Notes under the pieces: model-generated
Database searches by the model: none
The model's input: the letters and a program-made list of their open reading frames with translations, nothing else
Told to the model about the DNA's origin: nothing
Made by a program: the position numbers and the translations under genes
Shown: positions 1 through 8,403 of the stretch, in pieces
Layout of the letters: each line of letters begins with the position of its first letter
How positions within the stretch are numbered: the first letter of the stretch is position 1
Source of the DNA: Neoroseomonas lacus
Lineage (GTDB): Bacteria; Pseudomonadota; Alphaproteobacteria; Acetobacterales; Acetobacteraceae
Assembly: GCF_014644535.1 (NCBI RefSeq)
Contig: NZ_BMKW01000002.1
Location: 1-64,000 of the forward strand
DNA: 64,000 nt
Direction: 5' to 3'

Positions 1-425
<425 letters not shown>

Positions 426-474
426 GCTGTCGCCGGTCATCTCCGGCAGGGGTCCCTGGTCGAGGGGTCCCGCC

Positions 475-502
475 GTATAATCGTCCTCTTCGTGCCATGC
501 AA
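475..502 (-). promoter_or_regulatory. Candidate promoter for tRNA-Ser
   Basis: Reverse strand TTGCAT (502-497), a 16-nt spacer and TTATAC (480-475) form a sigma-70-like pair about 50 nt upstream of the mature tRNA 5' end. This rests on sequence resemblance only; transcription start is not known. Confidence 0.35.
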
Positions 503-515
503 CGCCCCCTCACCG

Positions 516-545
516 TTGACGGCCGACCTCACCCGGCGCTATTAC
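516..545 (+). promoter_or_regulatory. Candidate promoter for rplU-rpmA
   Basis: TTGACG (516-521), an 18-nt spacer and TATTAC (540-545) resemble a sigma-70 promoter and leave a leader of about 110 nt before the rplU ATG. A perfect TATAAT also occurs at 476-481 but lacks a good -35 box on this strand. Inference from sequence only. Confidence 0.35.
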
Positions 546-661
546 GCCGCTCCCACGGCGGCGCCTCGGTGCCGACGACGCTCGTTTTTGGGCCGACACC
601 CAACTTTCATGGGTCGACGCCCGGAAGCCACACGCAGTTTGAAAGAGTCCCGGGGCGACCC

Positions 662-979
662 ATGACCTATGCAGTGATCCGCACCGGCGGCAAGCAGTAC
701 CGCGTCACCCCTGACGCCGTCCTCACCGTCGAGAGGCTCGAAGCCGAACCCGGCTCGACCGTGACCTTCCACGATGTGCTCATGGTAGCGGGCGAAGGCG
801 GCCTGACCGTCGGCGCGCCGACCGTCCCGGGCGCCTCCGTAACCGCGACCGTCGTCGAGCAGTCGCGCGGCGACAAGGTCCTCATCTTCAAGAAGCGCCG
901 CCGCCAGAACAGTCGGCGCAAGAACGGCCATCGCCAGCACCAGACGGTGCTGAAGATCGCCACCATCACCGCAGCCTGA
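662..979 (+). CDS. rplU: 50S ribosomal protein L21
   Basis: A 105-residue protein of normal L21 length. It starts [15 protein letters not shown] and carries the family core KQYRV near the N-terminus and a basic stretch [16 protein letters not shown] near residues 77-92. L21 binds 23S rRNA domain VI in the large subunit. The open frame extends upstream to 32, but the L21 fold begins at the ATG at 662, so that start is chosen. It is followed 19 nt later by rpmA, the usual rplU-rpmA pair, and then by obgE. The upstream promoter-like sequence at 516-545 would serve both. Confidence 0.97.
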   Translation: MTYAVIRTGGKQYRVTPDAVLTVERLEAEPGSTVTFHDVLMVAGEGGLTVGAPTVPGASVTATVVEQSRGDKVLIFKKRRRQNSRRKNGHRQHQTVLKIATITAA

Positions 980-998
980 GCGGAGAAGGACACAAGTC

Positions 999-1268
999 AT
1001 GGCTCATAAAAAGGCAGGCGGCTCGTCCCGCAACGGCCGCGACTCCGCAGGCAAGCGCCTCGGCGTGAAGCTGTTCGGCGGCCAGACCGTCGCCGCCGGC
1101 GCCATCATCGTGACTCAGCGCGGCACGAAGATGATCCCTGGCGAGAACGTCTATGCCGGCCGCCAGCACAGCCTGCACGCCAACGTCGCCGGCCGGGTGA
1201 AGTTCATCCGCCGCGCCGAAGGCCGCGTCCATGTCACCGTCGAGCCAGAAGCCCTGGCCGCCGAATAA
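999..1268 (+). CDS. rpmA: 50S ribosomal protein L27
   Basis: An 89-residue L27 with the hallmark N-terminus [20 protein letters not shown], which reaches toward the peptidyl-transferase centre, followed by the [14 protein letters not shown] core. The length is typical. A Shine-Dalgarno sequence (GGAGAAGG) lies upstream. It belongs to the rplU-rpmA unit and is followed by a strong intrinsic terminator at 1295-1323, so obgE probably depends on readthrough or its own promoter. Confidence 0.98.
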   Translation: MAHKKAGGSSRNGRDSAGKRLGVKLFGGQTVAAGAIIVTQRGTKMIPGENVYAGRQHSLHANVAGRVKFIRRAEGRVHVTVEPEALAAE

Positions 1269-1294
1269 CGACGCGCGCCGCGCTGTCGTATCAG

Positions 1295-1323
1295 CGGGGG
1301 CCGTATGGCCCCCGTTTGCTTTT
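1295..1323 (+). terminator. Intrinsic terminator after rpmA
   Basis: A perfect 8-bp stem (CGGGGGCC / GGCCCCCG) with a GTAT loop at 1295-1314 is followed by TTTGCTTTT. This is a classic Rho-independent terminator between rpmA and obgE. Confidence 0.8.
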
Positions 1324-1338
1324 CAGGCACCCTGATCC

Positions 1339-2343
1339 ATGAAATTCCTCGATGAAGCCAAAATCTGGGTGAAGTCCGGCGATGGCGGTGACGGCGTCGT
1401 CGCCTTCCGGCGCGAACGCTTCATCGAATATGGAGGCCCGGACGGCGGCAATGGCGGCAAAGGCGGCGACGTGATCGCCGAGGCGGTCGACGGCCTCAAC
1501 ACCCTCATCGACTTCCGCTACATGCAACATTTCAAGTCCCGCAAGGGCGGCAACGGCGCAGGCTCCGACCGCACCGGCGCCGGATCGGACGATGTCATCA
1601 TCAAGGTTCCGGTCGGCACCCAGATCTTTGCAGAGGACAAGGAAACCCTGCTCGCCGACCTCGACACCCCGCGCAAGCGCGTGGTGCTTGCCAAGGGCGG
1701 CGATGGCGGCTTCGGCAACGCCAATTTCAAGACCAGCACCAACCGCTCCCCCCGCCGTGCCGACAAGGGCTGGCCTGGCGAGGAACGCTGGCTGTGGCTG
1801 CGCCTGAAGCTGATCGCCGATGCCGGGCTGGTCGGCCTGCCGAACGCGGGCAAATCGACCTTCCTTGCCGCGGTCTCCGCCGCCAAGCCGAAGATCGCCG
1901 ACTACCCCTTCACCACCCTGCATCCGCAGCTCGGCGTGGTGCGGCTGAACGCGACCGAGGAATTCGTGATCGCCGACATCCCCGGGCTGATCGAAGGCGC
2001 GCATGAAGGCGCCGGACTCGGGGATCGCTTCCTCGGCCATGTCGAGCGCTGCGCCGTACTGCTGCATCTGATCGACGGCACCCAGGCCGACCCGGCCGAG
2101 GCCTATCGCACCATCCGCGCCGAACTGGCCGGCTACGGCAATGGTCTCGACGAAAAGCCCGAGATCGTCGCGCTGAACAAGGTGGATGCGATGACGCCGC
2201 AGGCGCGCGCCTCCCGCGTCAAGGCGCTGGAACGCGCCTGCGGGGGCAAGGTGCTGCTGATCAGCGGCGCCACCGGGGAAAACGTGCCGCAGACGCTGCG
2301 CGCCCTGGCCGACACCATCTACGCCGAGCGCGAGGCGCGTTAA
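1339..2343 (+). CDS. obgE: Obg family GTPase
   Basis: A 334-residue Obg/CgtA GTPase acting in late 50S assembly and stress control. Residues 1-157 form the glycine-rich Obg fold (for example [13 protein letters not shown] at 32-44). The G domain has G1 GLPNAGKS (166-173), the DFTT-like switch YPFTTL (189-194), G3 DIPG (213-216), G4 NKVD (280-283) and G5 SGATG near 309. It lacks the C-terminal OCT domain, as do many alphaproteobacterial Obg proteins. The rplU-rpmA-obgE order is conserved. proB would normally follow directly, but here four reverse-strand genes intervene. Confidence 0.97.
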   Translation: MKFLDEAKIWVKSGDGGDGVVAFRRERFIEYGGPDGGNGGKGGDVIAEAVDGLNTLIDFRYMQHFKSRKGGNGAGSDRTGAGSDDVIIKVPVGTQIFAEDKETLLADLDTPRKRVVLAKGGDGGFGNANFKTSTNRSPRRADKGWPGEERWLWLRLKLIADAGLVGLPNAGKSTFLAAVSAAKPKIADYPFTTLHPQLGVVRLNATEEFVIADIPGLIEGAHEGAGLGDRFLGHVERCAVLLHLIDGTQADPAEAYRTIRAELAGYGNGLDEKPEIVALNKVDAMTPQARASRVKALERACGGKVLLISGATGENVPQTLRALADTIYAEREAR

Positions 2344-2351
2344 CACCGCGC

Positions 2352-2377
2352 GGCGGGGCCTCGCGAGAGGCCCCGCC
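2352..2377. terminator. Hairpin between convergent obgE and DUF1269 gene
   Basis: A perfect 11-bp GC stem (2352-2362 with 2367-2377) closed by a GCGA tetraloop lies between two convergent genes. There is no U-tract on either strand, so it may act as a bidirectional terminator or mRNA 3'-end stabiliser. Confidence 0.5.
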
Positions 2378-2388
2378 GGCGTCCAGCC

Positions 2389-2874
2389 TCAGCCGGCCTT
2401 CAGCGCATCGCGCAGCTTCGTCTCCTGCTCGGAGGTCAGGTTCGTGCGCAGCACCGTGCCGCCGAAATGCGCCATCGCTGGCAGCACCTTGTCGGCCGTC
2501 ACCTTGCGCACCAGCACGCACAGCGCCGCCTGGCCAGGTGTCAGTGCTTCCCCGGCTTCCTTGAGGAACTTGTCGTCGATGCCGACATCCGTGAGGTAGC
2601 CGCTCAGCGCACCACCTGCCGCACCGGCCGCGGCACCCAGCAGCGGGTTGAGGAACAGCAGCCCGATCAGCGTGCCCCACATCGCGCCGCCGGCGGCACC
2701 CGCCGCCGTGGTGTTGATCAGCTGATGCAGCTTCACGGCACCATCGGCCTGGCGCTCCGCGACCACCGCGTCGCCCAGCTCGATCAGGTATTCCTTCTGA
2801 AGCTGCATCAGCTTCGCGCGCGAGGCCTCGGCGGTCGCGAGGTCGGGGTAGGCGATGATGATCAGGTCGGCCAC
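2389..2874 (-). CDS. DUF1269 domain protein
   Basis: A 161-residue protein matching the DUF1269 pattern. It begins MADLIIIAYPD, continues with a ferredoxin-like N-terminal part, a central glycine/alanine-rich hydrophobic segment (about 55-100, GGAMWGTLIGLLFLNP and GAAAGAAGGALSG) likely to insert in or associate with the membrane, and a C-terminal domain ending TNLTSEQETKLRDAL. Function is unknown. The start follows GGAG (AGAAGGAGCACGCC) on the reverse strand. It is a single gene convergent with obgE, and is the first accessory insertion between obgE and proB. Confidence 0.8.
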   Translation of the reverse strand: MADLIIIAYPDLATAEASRAKLMQLQKEYLIELGDAVVAERQADGAVKLHQLINTTAAGAAGGAMWGTLIGLLFLNPLLGAAAGAAGGALSGYLTDVGIDDKFLKEAGEALTPGQAALCVLVRKVTADKVLPAMAHFGGTVLRTNLTSEQETKLRDALKAG

Positions 2875-2991
2875 GGCGTGCTCCTTCTAGGTCATGGAGA
2901 TGCTCGCCAACCGACGCCACCCCCCTTCCCTCATCCTAGAGCCTTCTTCGTCGGAGCGGCAGCAGGATCGCATGACATATGCTCACACGGC

Positions 2992-4017
2992 TCAGCCTTG
3001 GGACGCGCCCTCAACGCGGCGTCGCGGCACGCTGAGTCCCGCGAAGGCCCGGCGGTATTCCGCAGGTGTCATGCCTGTGTGGCGACGGAACACCGTGCGG
3101 AAAAAAGCGATGTCCTCGTAGCCGATCCGGTCACAGACCGCCTGCACCGAACTGGCGCCCTGTTCCAGCATCTCCTTGGCGGCCTCGACGCGCAGCACCT
3201 GCAGATAGGTGAGCGGCTGCCGGCCAGTCGCCGCCTTGAAGCGTCGGATGAAGGTTCGCGTCGCCATGCCGAGATCGGCGGCGAGGGCATCGAGCGAGAC
3301 ATCCGTGTCGAAGTGCGCCTGCAACCATTCCTCCGCCTCGCGAATGCGCGCATCGTCGTGCGGCCGCGCGATGGTCAGCACCGCATAACCCGATTGCCGC
3401 GCGCGCGGCATGCCGACGAGCAGCGACTTGGCGCAGCGAACGGCGATCTCATGACCACAGAAGCGCTCGACGAGATGCAGCGAAAGGTCGATCGCGGCAT
3501 AGACGCCACCGCTGCACAACACACGGCCATCCTCGGTCACGAAACTGTCGGGCTCCCATCGCACGGCCGGGTAGCGCTGACGCAGCATCTCCGCTGTCGC
3601 CCAATGCGTGGTGGCGCGCCTGCCGTCGAGCAGCCCCGCCTCGGCCAGGAAGGCAGCACCACTGCAGATGCTCGCGACGATCGCACCCTCCGCATGGCGC
3701 GCCCGCAGCCAGGGCAGCAGCGGAGCATGCCGGCGCATCTGCGCATCGAGGTCGAGCCCGCTGGCCGCGACGATCACGATGTCCTGCCGCGCGATGTCGT
3801 CAAGGGCGTGCTGCGGCACCAAGCCAACGGCACAGGCGCTCTGCACCGGCTGGCCGTCGACGGAGGCGACGCGGACGTTGAAGCGTGGCTCGGGCGCGTC
3901 CCCGCGGAACGTGTTCCACAGCAGTCCGGCGGAATGCAACACCTCGATCGGCGCGACGGCCGTCGAGGCGAAGCTGCCCTCGGTCAGCACCACGGTGACG
4001 TCGATCACCGCCGCCAT
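2992..4017 (-). CDS. GlxA-type AraC family transcriptional regulator
   Basis: From ATG 4017 the protein has 341 residues. An N-terminal DJ-1/PfpI-like domain (VTVVLTEGSFASTAVAPIEVL, with the nucleophile-elbow motif ASICSGAAFLAEAGLL) is followed by a C-terminal AraC double helix-turn-helix (LDALAADLGMATRTFIRRFKA and then IGYEDIAFFRTVFRRHTGMTP-AEYRR). The family senses small metabolites through the amidase-like domain, which is usually not catalytic. An upstream in-frame ATG at 4062, preceded by GAGGAG, is an alternative start that would overlap the VOC gene by 14 nt. It probably closes a three-gene unit with VOC and DUF4242 and may regulate it; this is inference from adjacency. Confidence 0.88.
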   Translation of the reverse strand: MAAVIDVTVVLTEGSFASTAVAPIEVLHSAGLLWNTFRGDAPEPRFNVRVASVDGQPVQSACAVGLVPQHALDDIARQDIVIVAASGLDLDAQMRRHAPLLPWLRARHAEGAIVASICSGAAFLAEAGLLDGRRATTHWATAEMLRQRYPAVRWEPDSFVTEDGRVLCSGGVYAAIDLSLHLVERFCGHEIAVRCAKSLLVGMPRARQSGYAVLTIARPHDDARIREAEEWLQAHFDTDVSLDALAADLGMATRTFIRRFKAATGRQPLTYLQVLRVEAAKEMLEQGASSVQAVCDRIGYEDIAFFRTVFRRHTGMTPAEYRRAFAGLSVPRRRVEGASQG

Positions 4018-4048
4018 CTTGTCGTATTGTCCATCAAGCGTTGCCCTG

Positions 4049-4465
4049 TCACGCCGGGACATCAGCCTGCCGCTCCTCGCGCGCCGCGTCCTCCTGCCGG
4101 AGGCCGACCAACGCACCGACCACATCCTGGACCAGCGCGATCCGCACCCGGTCCGAGGCGGCCAAGGGTGGCACGATCACCCGCCCGCCGCACGCGGTGA
4201 TGCGCCCGATCACCTGCTCGAGCGCAACGACACGCAGATAAGGCGTCCAATGCGACGGCACCCCGGCCGCGAGATGGCGCTGGCGCAGTTGATAGGCCGA
4301 CGCGACGTCGCGTCCCTCGTGCCGGAACCGGATGATGGTACCGCCGGCAACGCGCTCCTCGCGCGCGCTCCACCCGAAGGCACCTGCATAGAAGCCGGCC
4401 GCCGCGCCGACATCCGTGGCCGCCAGGTCGACCCAGCCGAAATGCCCAGATAGAGCGTCGAACAT
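4049..4465 (-). CDS. VOC (glyoxalase-like) family protein
   Basis: A 138-residue protein with two betaalphabetabetabeta halves. The first begins FGWVDLAATDVGAAAGFYAGAFGW, typical of vicinal-oxygen-chelate proteins, and the second begins TPYLRVVALEQVIGRITACGGRV. The first conserved metal-ligand positions are not clearly kept, so catalysis is uncertain and substrate unknown. The ATG at 4465 has a good Shine-Dalgarno (GAGGAGG). It lies between the DUF4242 gene and the GlxA regulator on the same strand with short gaps, so co-transcription is likely. Confidence 0.75.
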   Translation of the reverse strand: MFDALSGHFGWVDLAATDVGAAAGFYAGAFGWSAREERVAGGTIIRFRHEGRDVASAYQLRQRHLAAGVPSHWTPYLRVVALEQVIGRITACGGRVIVPPLAASDRVRIALVQDVVGALVGLRQEDAAREERQADVPA

Positions 4466-4527
4466 TGCCAGAGCCTCCTCGGCTTGCCCGCGCGCGCCGT
4501 GGGCAGGGCGGCGCGCGCGGGGCTCAC

Positions 4528-4803
4528 TCAGGCCACGGCCGTCATGGGGCTGATGACGCCGCGCACCTCGGTGACCGTGTTGGCCGGGAAACCGCTGATG
4601 CGGGCGTGTTCCTGCACCAGGGCCTGGTCCTCGGCCAGATAGACGCAGAAGGTCTTGTTGTCGGCGACGAATGACTCGACCCACTGCACCTTGCCCTGCA
4701 GCTGCGCTAGGGCGTCGTTGGACGTCGCGGCGGCCTGCTTGAGCTGGCCGGCGTCGAAGCCGCCGACGCCGGGCAGTTCCCGCTCGATGATGAAGCGCTT
4801 CAT
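4528..4803 (-). CDS. DUF4242 (SCO4226-like) small protein
   Basis: A 91-residue protein starting MKRFIIERELPGVG with the motif WVESFVADNKTFCVYLAED and later EHARISGFPANTVTEV. This matches DUF4242, small ferredoxin-fold proteins including a nickel-binding example from Streptomyces. The ATG at 4803 follows AGGAGG, so the longer upstream open frame is rejected. It is the first gene of the reverse-strand trio DUF4242-VOC-GlxA. Function here is not known. Confidence 0.78.
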   Translation of the reverse strand: MKRFIIERELPGVGGFDAGQLKQAAATSNDALAQLQGKVQWVESFVADNKTFCVYLAEDQALVQEHARISGFPANTVTEVRGVISPMTAVA

Positions 4804-4994
4804 GTCGGCTTTCCTCCTGTGGGGTTGCGACGACCTGATCGGACACCAACGCGCCGCGGGAAGGCAGACGGGATTCCCGACTTTGATGAGGGGCATTTCT
4901 GCCATGCCGGACGCGAGGGGCGGCACGTCGCCCCTGTTCCGCCCCGGGTCGGAATGCACTAAGGCTAGCCCGCCCTTCACCCATCCGCCGTGAC

Positions 4995-6119
4995 ATGGAT
5001 AGCAAGCTCCCTTCCCTCGCCAGCGCCCGGCGCATCGTCGTCAAGATCGGCTCAGCCCTCGTGGTGGAGGAGAAGACGGCGGCACCGCGCGCTGCCTGGC
5101 TCGCCTCCGTCGCCGCCGATGTCGCCGCCCTGCGGGCGCAGGGGAAGGAGGTCGTGCTGGTCTCCTCCGGCGCCATCTCGCTGGCACGCCGCGCGCTCGG
5201 GCTGACGCGCCGCGCCTTGCGGCTGGAGGAAAAGCAGGCCGCCGCCGCGGTCGGACAGATCCGCCTGGCCGGCGCCTGGCAGGAAGCATTGTCGGCGCAT
5301 GGCATGAATGCCGCGCAGCTGCTGCTGACGCTGGAGGACTCCGAGGACCGCCGCCGCTACCTCAACGCGCGCGCGACGATCACGACGCTGCTGCATCTCG
5401 GTTGCGTGCCCGTCATCAACGAGAACGACACGGTCGCCACCGCGGAGATCCGCTTCGGCGACAATGACCGCCTCGCCGCGCGCGTCGCCGAGATGATCAG
5501 CGCCGACGCACTGGTGCTGCTGTCGGATATCGATGGCCTCTATACCGCCGACCCGCGCAAGGATCCGGCCGCCGCGCATATCCCCACCGTCGAGCGCATC
5601 ACCGACGAGATCATGGCGATGGGGGGCGAGCCGCCGCCCGGTTATTCATCCGGCGGCATGCGCACGAAATTGATCGCCGCGCGCATCGCGACCGGCGCGG
5701 GCTGCGCGATGGCGATCGCCCTCGGCCAGCGCGACAATCCATTGGCGGCGTTGGTCGACGGTGCGCGCTGCACCTGGTTCCTGCCGGCACCGGAAGGGCG
5801 CACGGCGCGCAAGCGCTGGATCGCCGGAAGCTTGGCGCCGCTCGGCGCGCTGGTGGTGGATGCCGGCGCGGCGCGCGCGTTGCACCGTGGCTCGTCGCTG
5901 CTGCCCGCGGGCGTGCGCAGCGTCGAAGGTGACTTCTCGCGCGGCGACCCGATCAGCGTGCGCGACGAAACCGGACGCGAAGTGGCGCGCGGCCTCTCGG
6001 CCTATGATGCCGAGGCCGCGCGCCTCATCGCGGGCCATCGCAGCGAGGAACTTGAAGCGCTCCTCGGCTGGCGTGGCCGGGACGAGATCATCCACCGCGA
6101 CGACCTCGTCCTGGCATAG
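4995..6119 (+). CDS. proB: Glutamate 5-kinase
   Basis: A 374-residue enzyme that phosphorylates L-glutamate in the first step of proline synthesis. An amino-acid-kinase domain (VVKIGSALV at 15-23, [45 protein letters not shown]) is followed by a C-terminal PUA domain from about residue 280 ([13 protein letters not shown]...[13 protein letters not shown]). Length is that of the PUA-containing form. proA, its pathway partner, lies 3.6 kb downstream rather than adjacent. It is divergent from the DUF4242 gene, so the 190-base gap 4804-4994 should hold promoters for both. Confidence 0.96.
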   Translation: MDSKLPSLASARRIVVKIGSALVVEEKTAAPRAAWLASVAADVAALRAQGKEVVLVSSGAISLARRALGLTRRALRLEEKQAAAAVGQIRLAGAWQEALSAHGMNAAQLLLTLEDSEDRRRYLNARATITTLLHLGCVPVINENDTVATAEIRFGDNDRLAARVAEMISADALVLLSDIDGLYTADPRKDPAAAHIPTVERITDEIMAMGGEPPPGYSSGGMRTKLIAARIATGAGCAMAIALGQRDNPLAALVDGARCTWFLPAPEGRTARKRWIAGSLAPLGALVVDAGAARALHRGSSLLPAGVRSVEGDFSRGDPISVRDETGREVARGLSAYDAEAARLIAGHRSEELEALLGWRGRDEIIHRDDLVLA

Positions 6120-6121
6120 CG

Positions 6122-6150
6122 CCGCCGCGGATCGACTGATCCGGCGGCGG
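6122..6150. terminator. Hairpin after proB
   Basis: A 12-bp stem with a single bulged G (6122-6133 with 6138-6150) and a GACT loop lies 3 nt after the proB stop and just before the stop of the convergent GSGEN-repeat gene. There is no U-tract, so a bidirectional or Rho-assisted role is inferred. Confidence 0.5.
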
Positions 6151-6159
6151 CACGGTGCC

Positions 6160-6543
6160 TCAGCCCTGCGGCGTGTTGTTGCGCAGGACGTAGGTCACCG
6201 ACTGGTTCTCCCCGGTGCCCTCGACCACGGCGACCCAAGCGCTCGGCGCCGTGTAGATGGGTGCCGACAGTTCGACCGAGACGTTCTCGCCGCTGCCCGT
6301 GACGCGCGCCGGCGCCGCGGTCACGCCCTGCGGGCGCGCCCCGACATAGGCAACCGACTGGTTGTCGCCACTGCCGGAGACATAGGCGCCGCCGGCATCG
6401 CGATTGTCGTTCATGAAGGCGGTGACCACGCCGTTGGAGGCGTTGGCGTTGCCCGTGTTCTGCAGCGGCGCGGCGATCGCACCCTGCGCGGCAACGAGGC
6501 CCAGCGCGGCGACGGCGGCGATACGAATGATGTTGCGGTTCAT
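6160..6543 (-). CDS. Small secreted GSGEN-repeat protein A
   Basis: A 127-residue protein of no family I recognise. Residues 1-25 are a Sec signal peptide (MNRNIIRIAAVAALGLVAAQ, then GAIAA before cleavage). The mature part carries three copies of a short motif: GSGDNQSVAYV (57-67), GSGENVSVELS (83-93) and GTGENQSVTYV (109-119). Their first glycines are exactly 26 residues apart. The pattern G-[ST]-G-[DE]-N-x-S-V suggests a repeated beta-hairpin. The mature part has no cysteine. The ATG at 6543 lies 12 nt after a GGAG-like site (AAGGAGCATCAGACC). A paralogue lies at 7765-8187 on the other side of a Bug receptor gene. Confidence 0.75.
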   Translation of the reverse strand: MNRNIIRIAAVAALGLVAAQGAIAAPLQNTGNANASNGVVTAFMNDNRDAGGAYVSGSGDNQSVAYVGARPQGVTAAPARVTGSGENVSVELSAPIYTAPSAWVAVVEGTGENQSVTYVLRNNTPQG

Positions 6544-6742
6544 GGTCTGATGCTCCTTGAGCAGATGTCGTGATGGAGGAAGCTTCCTGGTCATCACTTC
6601 GTCACAGGAGATGGGTGGGTAACGACGTAACCCCAACGCGCATGCGTTATTACCGCCATGCGTTTGGCGAATGATGACTTGTCGCGCCGCGTCACCATGC
6701 GAAACTGCGTCACAACAACATGATCGACCGGGACGAACATCT

Positions 6743-7717
6743 ATGATTGAGCGCGTCAATCGCCGCATGCTTCTTGCTGTTGCAGCAACGAGTTTGGCCA
6801 TACCTGCCATCGCGCAGGAGGGCTTTCCGAATCGACCGCTGCGCCTGCTGGTCGGCTACACGCCGGGCGGCGCCGTCGACATCGCCGCGCGCAGCTTCGC
6901 GCCGAAAATGGGTGACGTGCTCGGTCAGCCCGTGGTGGTCGAGAACAGGCCAGGTGCAGGCAGCAACATCGCGTCGGAAGCCGCGGTGCGCAGCCCGGCC
7001 GATGGCCACACCATCCTGCTGGCGACGATCGGTGCGCTGGTGATCAGCCCGATGGTGATGCGGCTGTCCTTCGACCCGCAGCGTGACCTGGTGCCGGTCT
7101 CCGTCGCCGTCGATCTCTTCAACATCCTGGTGGTGCCGGCCGACCGGCCGTGGCGCAACGTTGCGGAGCTGATCGCCGCGGCGAAGGCCGAACCGGGCCG
7201 GCTCTCCTATGGCCACAGCGGCATCGCCGGTGGCCCGCATCTCGCGGGGCTGCTGTTCGACCGCATGGCGGGGATCGAGACGATCCCCGTCTCCTATCGC
7301 GGCGGTGCGCTGGTCGCGACGGACCTGCTGTCGGGGCGGATCGATTATTCCTTCGCGACCGCGGCCTCGGTGCTGCCGCATGTGCAGTCCGGACGGCTGC
7401 GCGCACTCGCGGTGCCGACGCTGCAGCGATCGCGCCTGTTACCCGATGTGCCGACGGTCGCCGAAAGCGGCGTGCCCGACTTCGACGTGCCCGGCTGGTA
7501 TGCCGTCGTCGCGCCACGCGGCACACCGGAAGCGGCGATCGAGCGTCTTGCCGGCGCAATGCGCATCGCGCTCGACGATGCCGCGGTGACGGCCTCGCTG
7601 AATCGCAACGGGCTTGAACCGATGCCGACGACGCCCGCCGGCCTCGCCACTGCCTGGGCAGCGGAACGCGCGAAGTGGGAACCCATCATCCGTGACAGCG
7701 GCATCCGCATCGAGTGA
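6743..7717 (+). CDS. Bug/TctC family periplasmic tripartite-tricarboxylate receptor
   Basis: A 324-residue extracytoplasmic receptor. A signal peptide (RRMLLAVAATSLAIPAIAQ) is followed by the family start FPNRPLRLLVGYTPGGAVDIAAR, the ligand-loop motif ENRPGAGSNIASE, then YGHSGIAGGPHLAG and SYRGGALVATDLLSGRIDY. These proteins bind small carboxylates or aromatic acids and are very numerous in Roseomonas-like and Bordetella-like bacteria, most without adjacent transporter genes; none is adjacent here. The ATG at 6743 is chosen over an upstream in-frame ATG because it directly precedes the signal peptide. It is divergent from GSGEN protein A and convergent with GSGEN protein B. Confidence 0.9.
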   Translation: MIERVNRRMLLAVAATSLAIPAIAQEGFPNRPLRLLVGYTPGGAVDIAARSFAPKMGDVLGQPVVVENRPGAGSNIASEAAVRSPADGHTILLATIGALVISPMVMRLSFDPQRDLVPVSVAVDLFNILVVPADRPWRNVAELIAAAKAEPGRLSYGHSGIAGGPHLAGLLFDRMAGIETIPVSYRGGALVATDLLSGRIDYSFATAASVLPHVQSGRLRALAVPTLQRSRLLPDVPTVAESGVPDFDVPGWYAVVAPRGTPEAAIERLAGAMRIALDDAAVTASLNRNGLEPMPTTPAGLATAWAAERAKWEPIIRDSGIRIE

Positions 7718-7721
7718 CGCC

Positions 7722-7756
7722 GCAGGGCGGCGCAGCATGACACCGCGCCGCCCTGC
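7722..7756. terminator. Hairpin between convergent Bug and GSGEN-B genes
   Basis: A perfect 12-bp stem (GCAGGGCGGCGC at 7722-7733 with its complement at 7745-7756) and an 11-nt loop lie between two gene ends. There is no U-tract; inferred bidirectional terminator. Confidence 0.5.
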
Positions 7757-7764
7757 CGCATGGT

Positions 7765-8187
7765 TCAGCGCCGCGCCGGCGTCATCGGCACTTCCGCGAC
7801 ATAGATGACCATCTCGTTCGAACCGGAGCCGACCGTGACGGCGCGGCCCGGAGCGAACGGAACCGGAGCGGTCATCAGCGCGGTCTGGGTCATCGCCATA
7901 CGCCCGTTGGCATCGCGATAGATCGTCATCGCGCCTTCGCCGACGCCGATCGTCACCGCTTCCAGCGGTCCCATCGGCCCGGCGCCGGCGCCGCTCGGAC
8001 CGGCTGCGGTGCGCGGCATCATCGCGGTATCGACATAGATCACCATCTGATTCTCACCGCTGCCGATCGTCAGCGCGAAGCGGCGCGGCTCCGGGGCTGG
8101 GGCCGGGGCGGTCTGGGCCAGCACGGGCCCGGCAGCGAGCGCGCCAAGCAGCGCGGCCCCAACCAGACGCAGGGTCCTGTTCGACAT
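7765..8187 (-). CDS. Small secreted GSGEN-repeat protein B
   Basis: A 140-residue paralogue of the protein at 6160-6543, also without a family I recognise. A signal peptide (about 1-24, LVGAALLGALAAGPVLAQ) and a Pro/Ala linker precede three motif copies: IGSGENQMVIYV (41-52), IGVGEGAMTIYR (80-91) and VGSGSNEMVIYV (119-130). They are spaced exactly 39 residues apart, against 26 in protein A; both are multiples of 13. The ATG at 8187 follows GGAGAG. The two paralogues flank the Bug receptor gene on the opposite strand, hinting at a shared envelope role, but nothing in the sequence gives a function. Confidence 0.75.
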   Translation of the reverse strand: MSNRTLRLVGAALLGALAAGPVLAQTAPAPAPEPRRFALTIGSGENQMVIYVDTAMMPRTAAGPSGAGAGPMGPLEAVTIGVGEGAMTIYRDANGRMAMTQTALMTAPVPFAPGRAVTVGSGSNEMVIYVAEVPMTPARR

Positions 8188-8403
8188 GGTCGTCTCTCCA
8201 TCGTGTCCTGGTGTGAAGGCACCGGGCCCTGTGCCGCTCATTGTTTCGTCACCGGCGGATCATTGGTTACGCGGCTCGAAGAACCAGGCGTAGAATCGCC
8301 ATGCGTGCGCCTCACAGACGCGCCGACACCTGCACGGTCGACACGACAGCGACGGCGTGCGACGTGGCGTCAGTGTCGTCAGCGCGCAGTCGAGGAATCT
8401 CCG

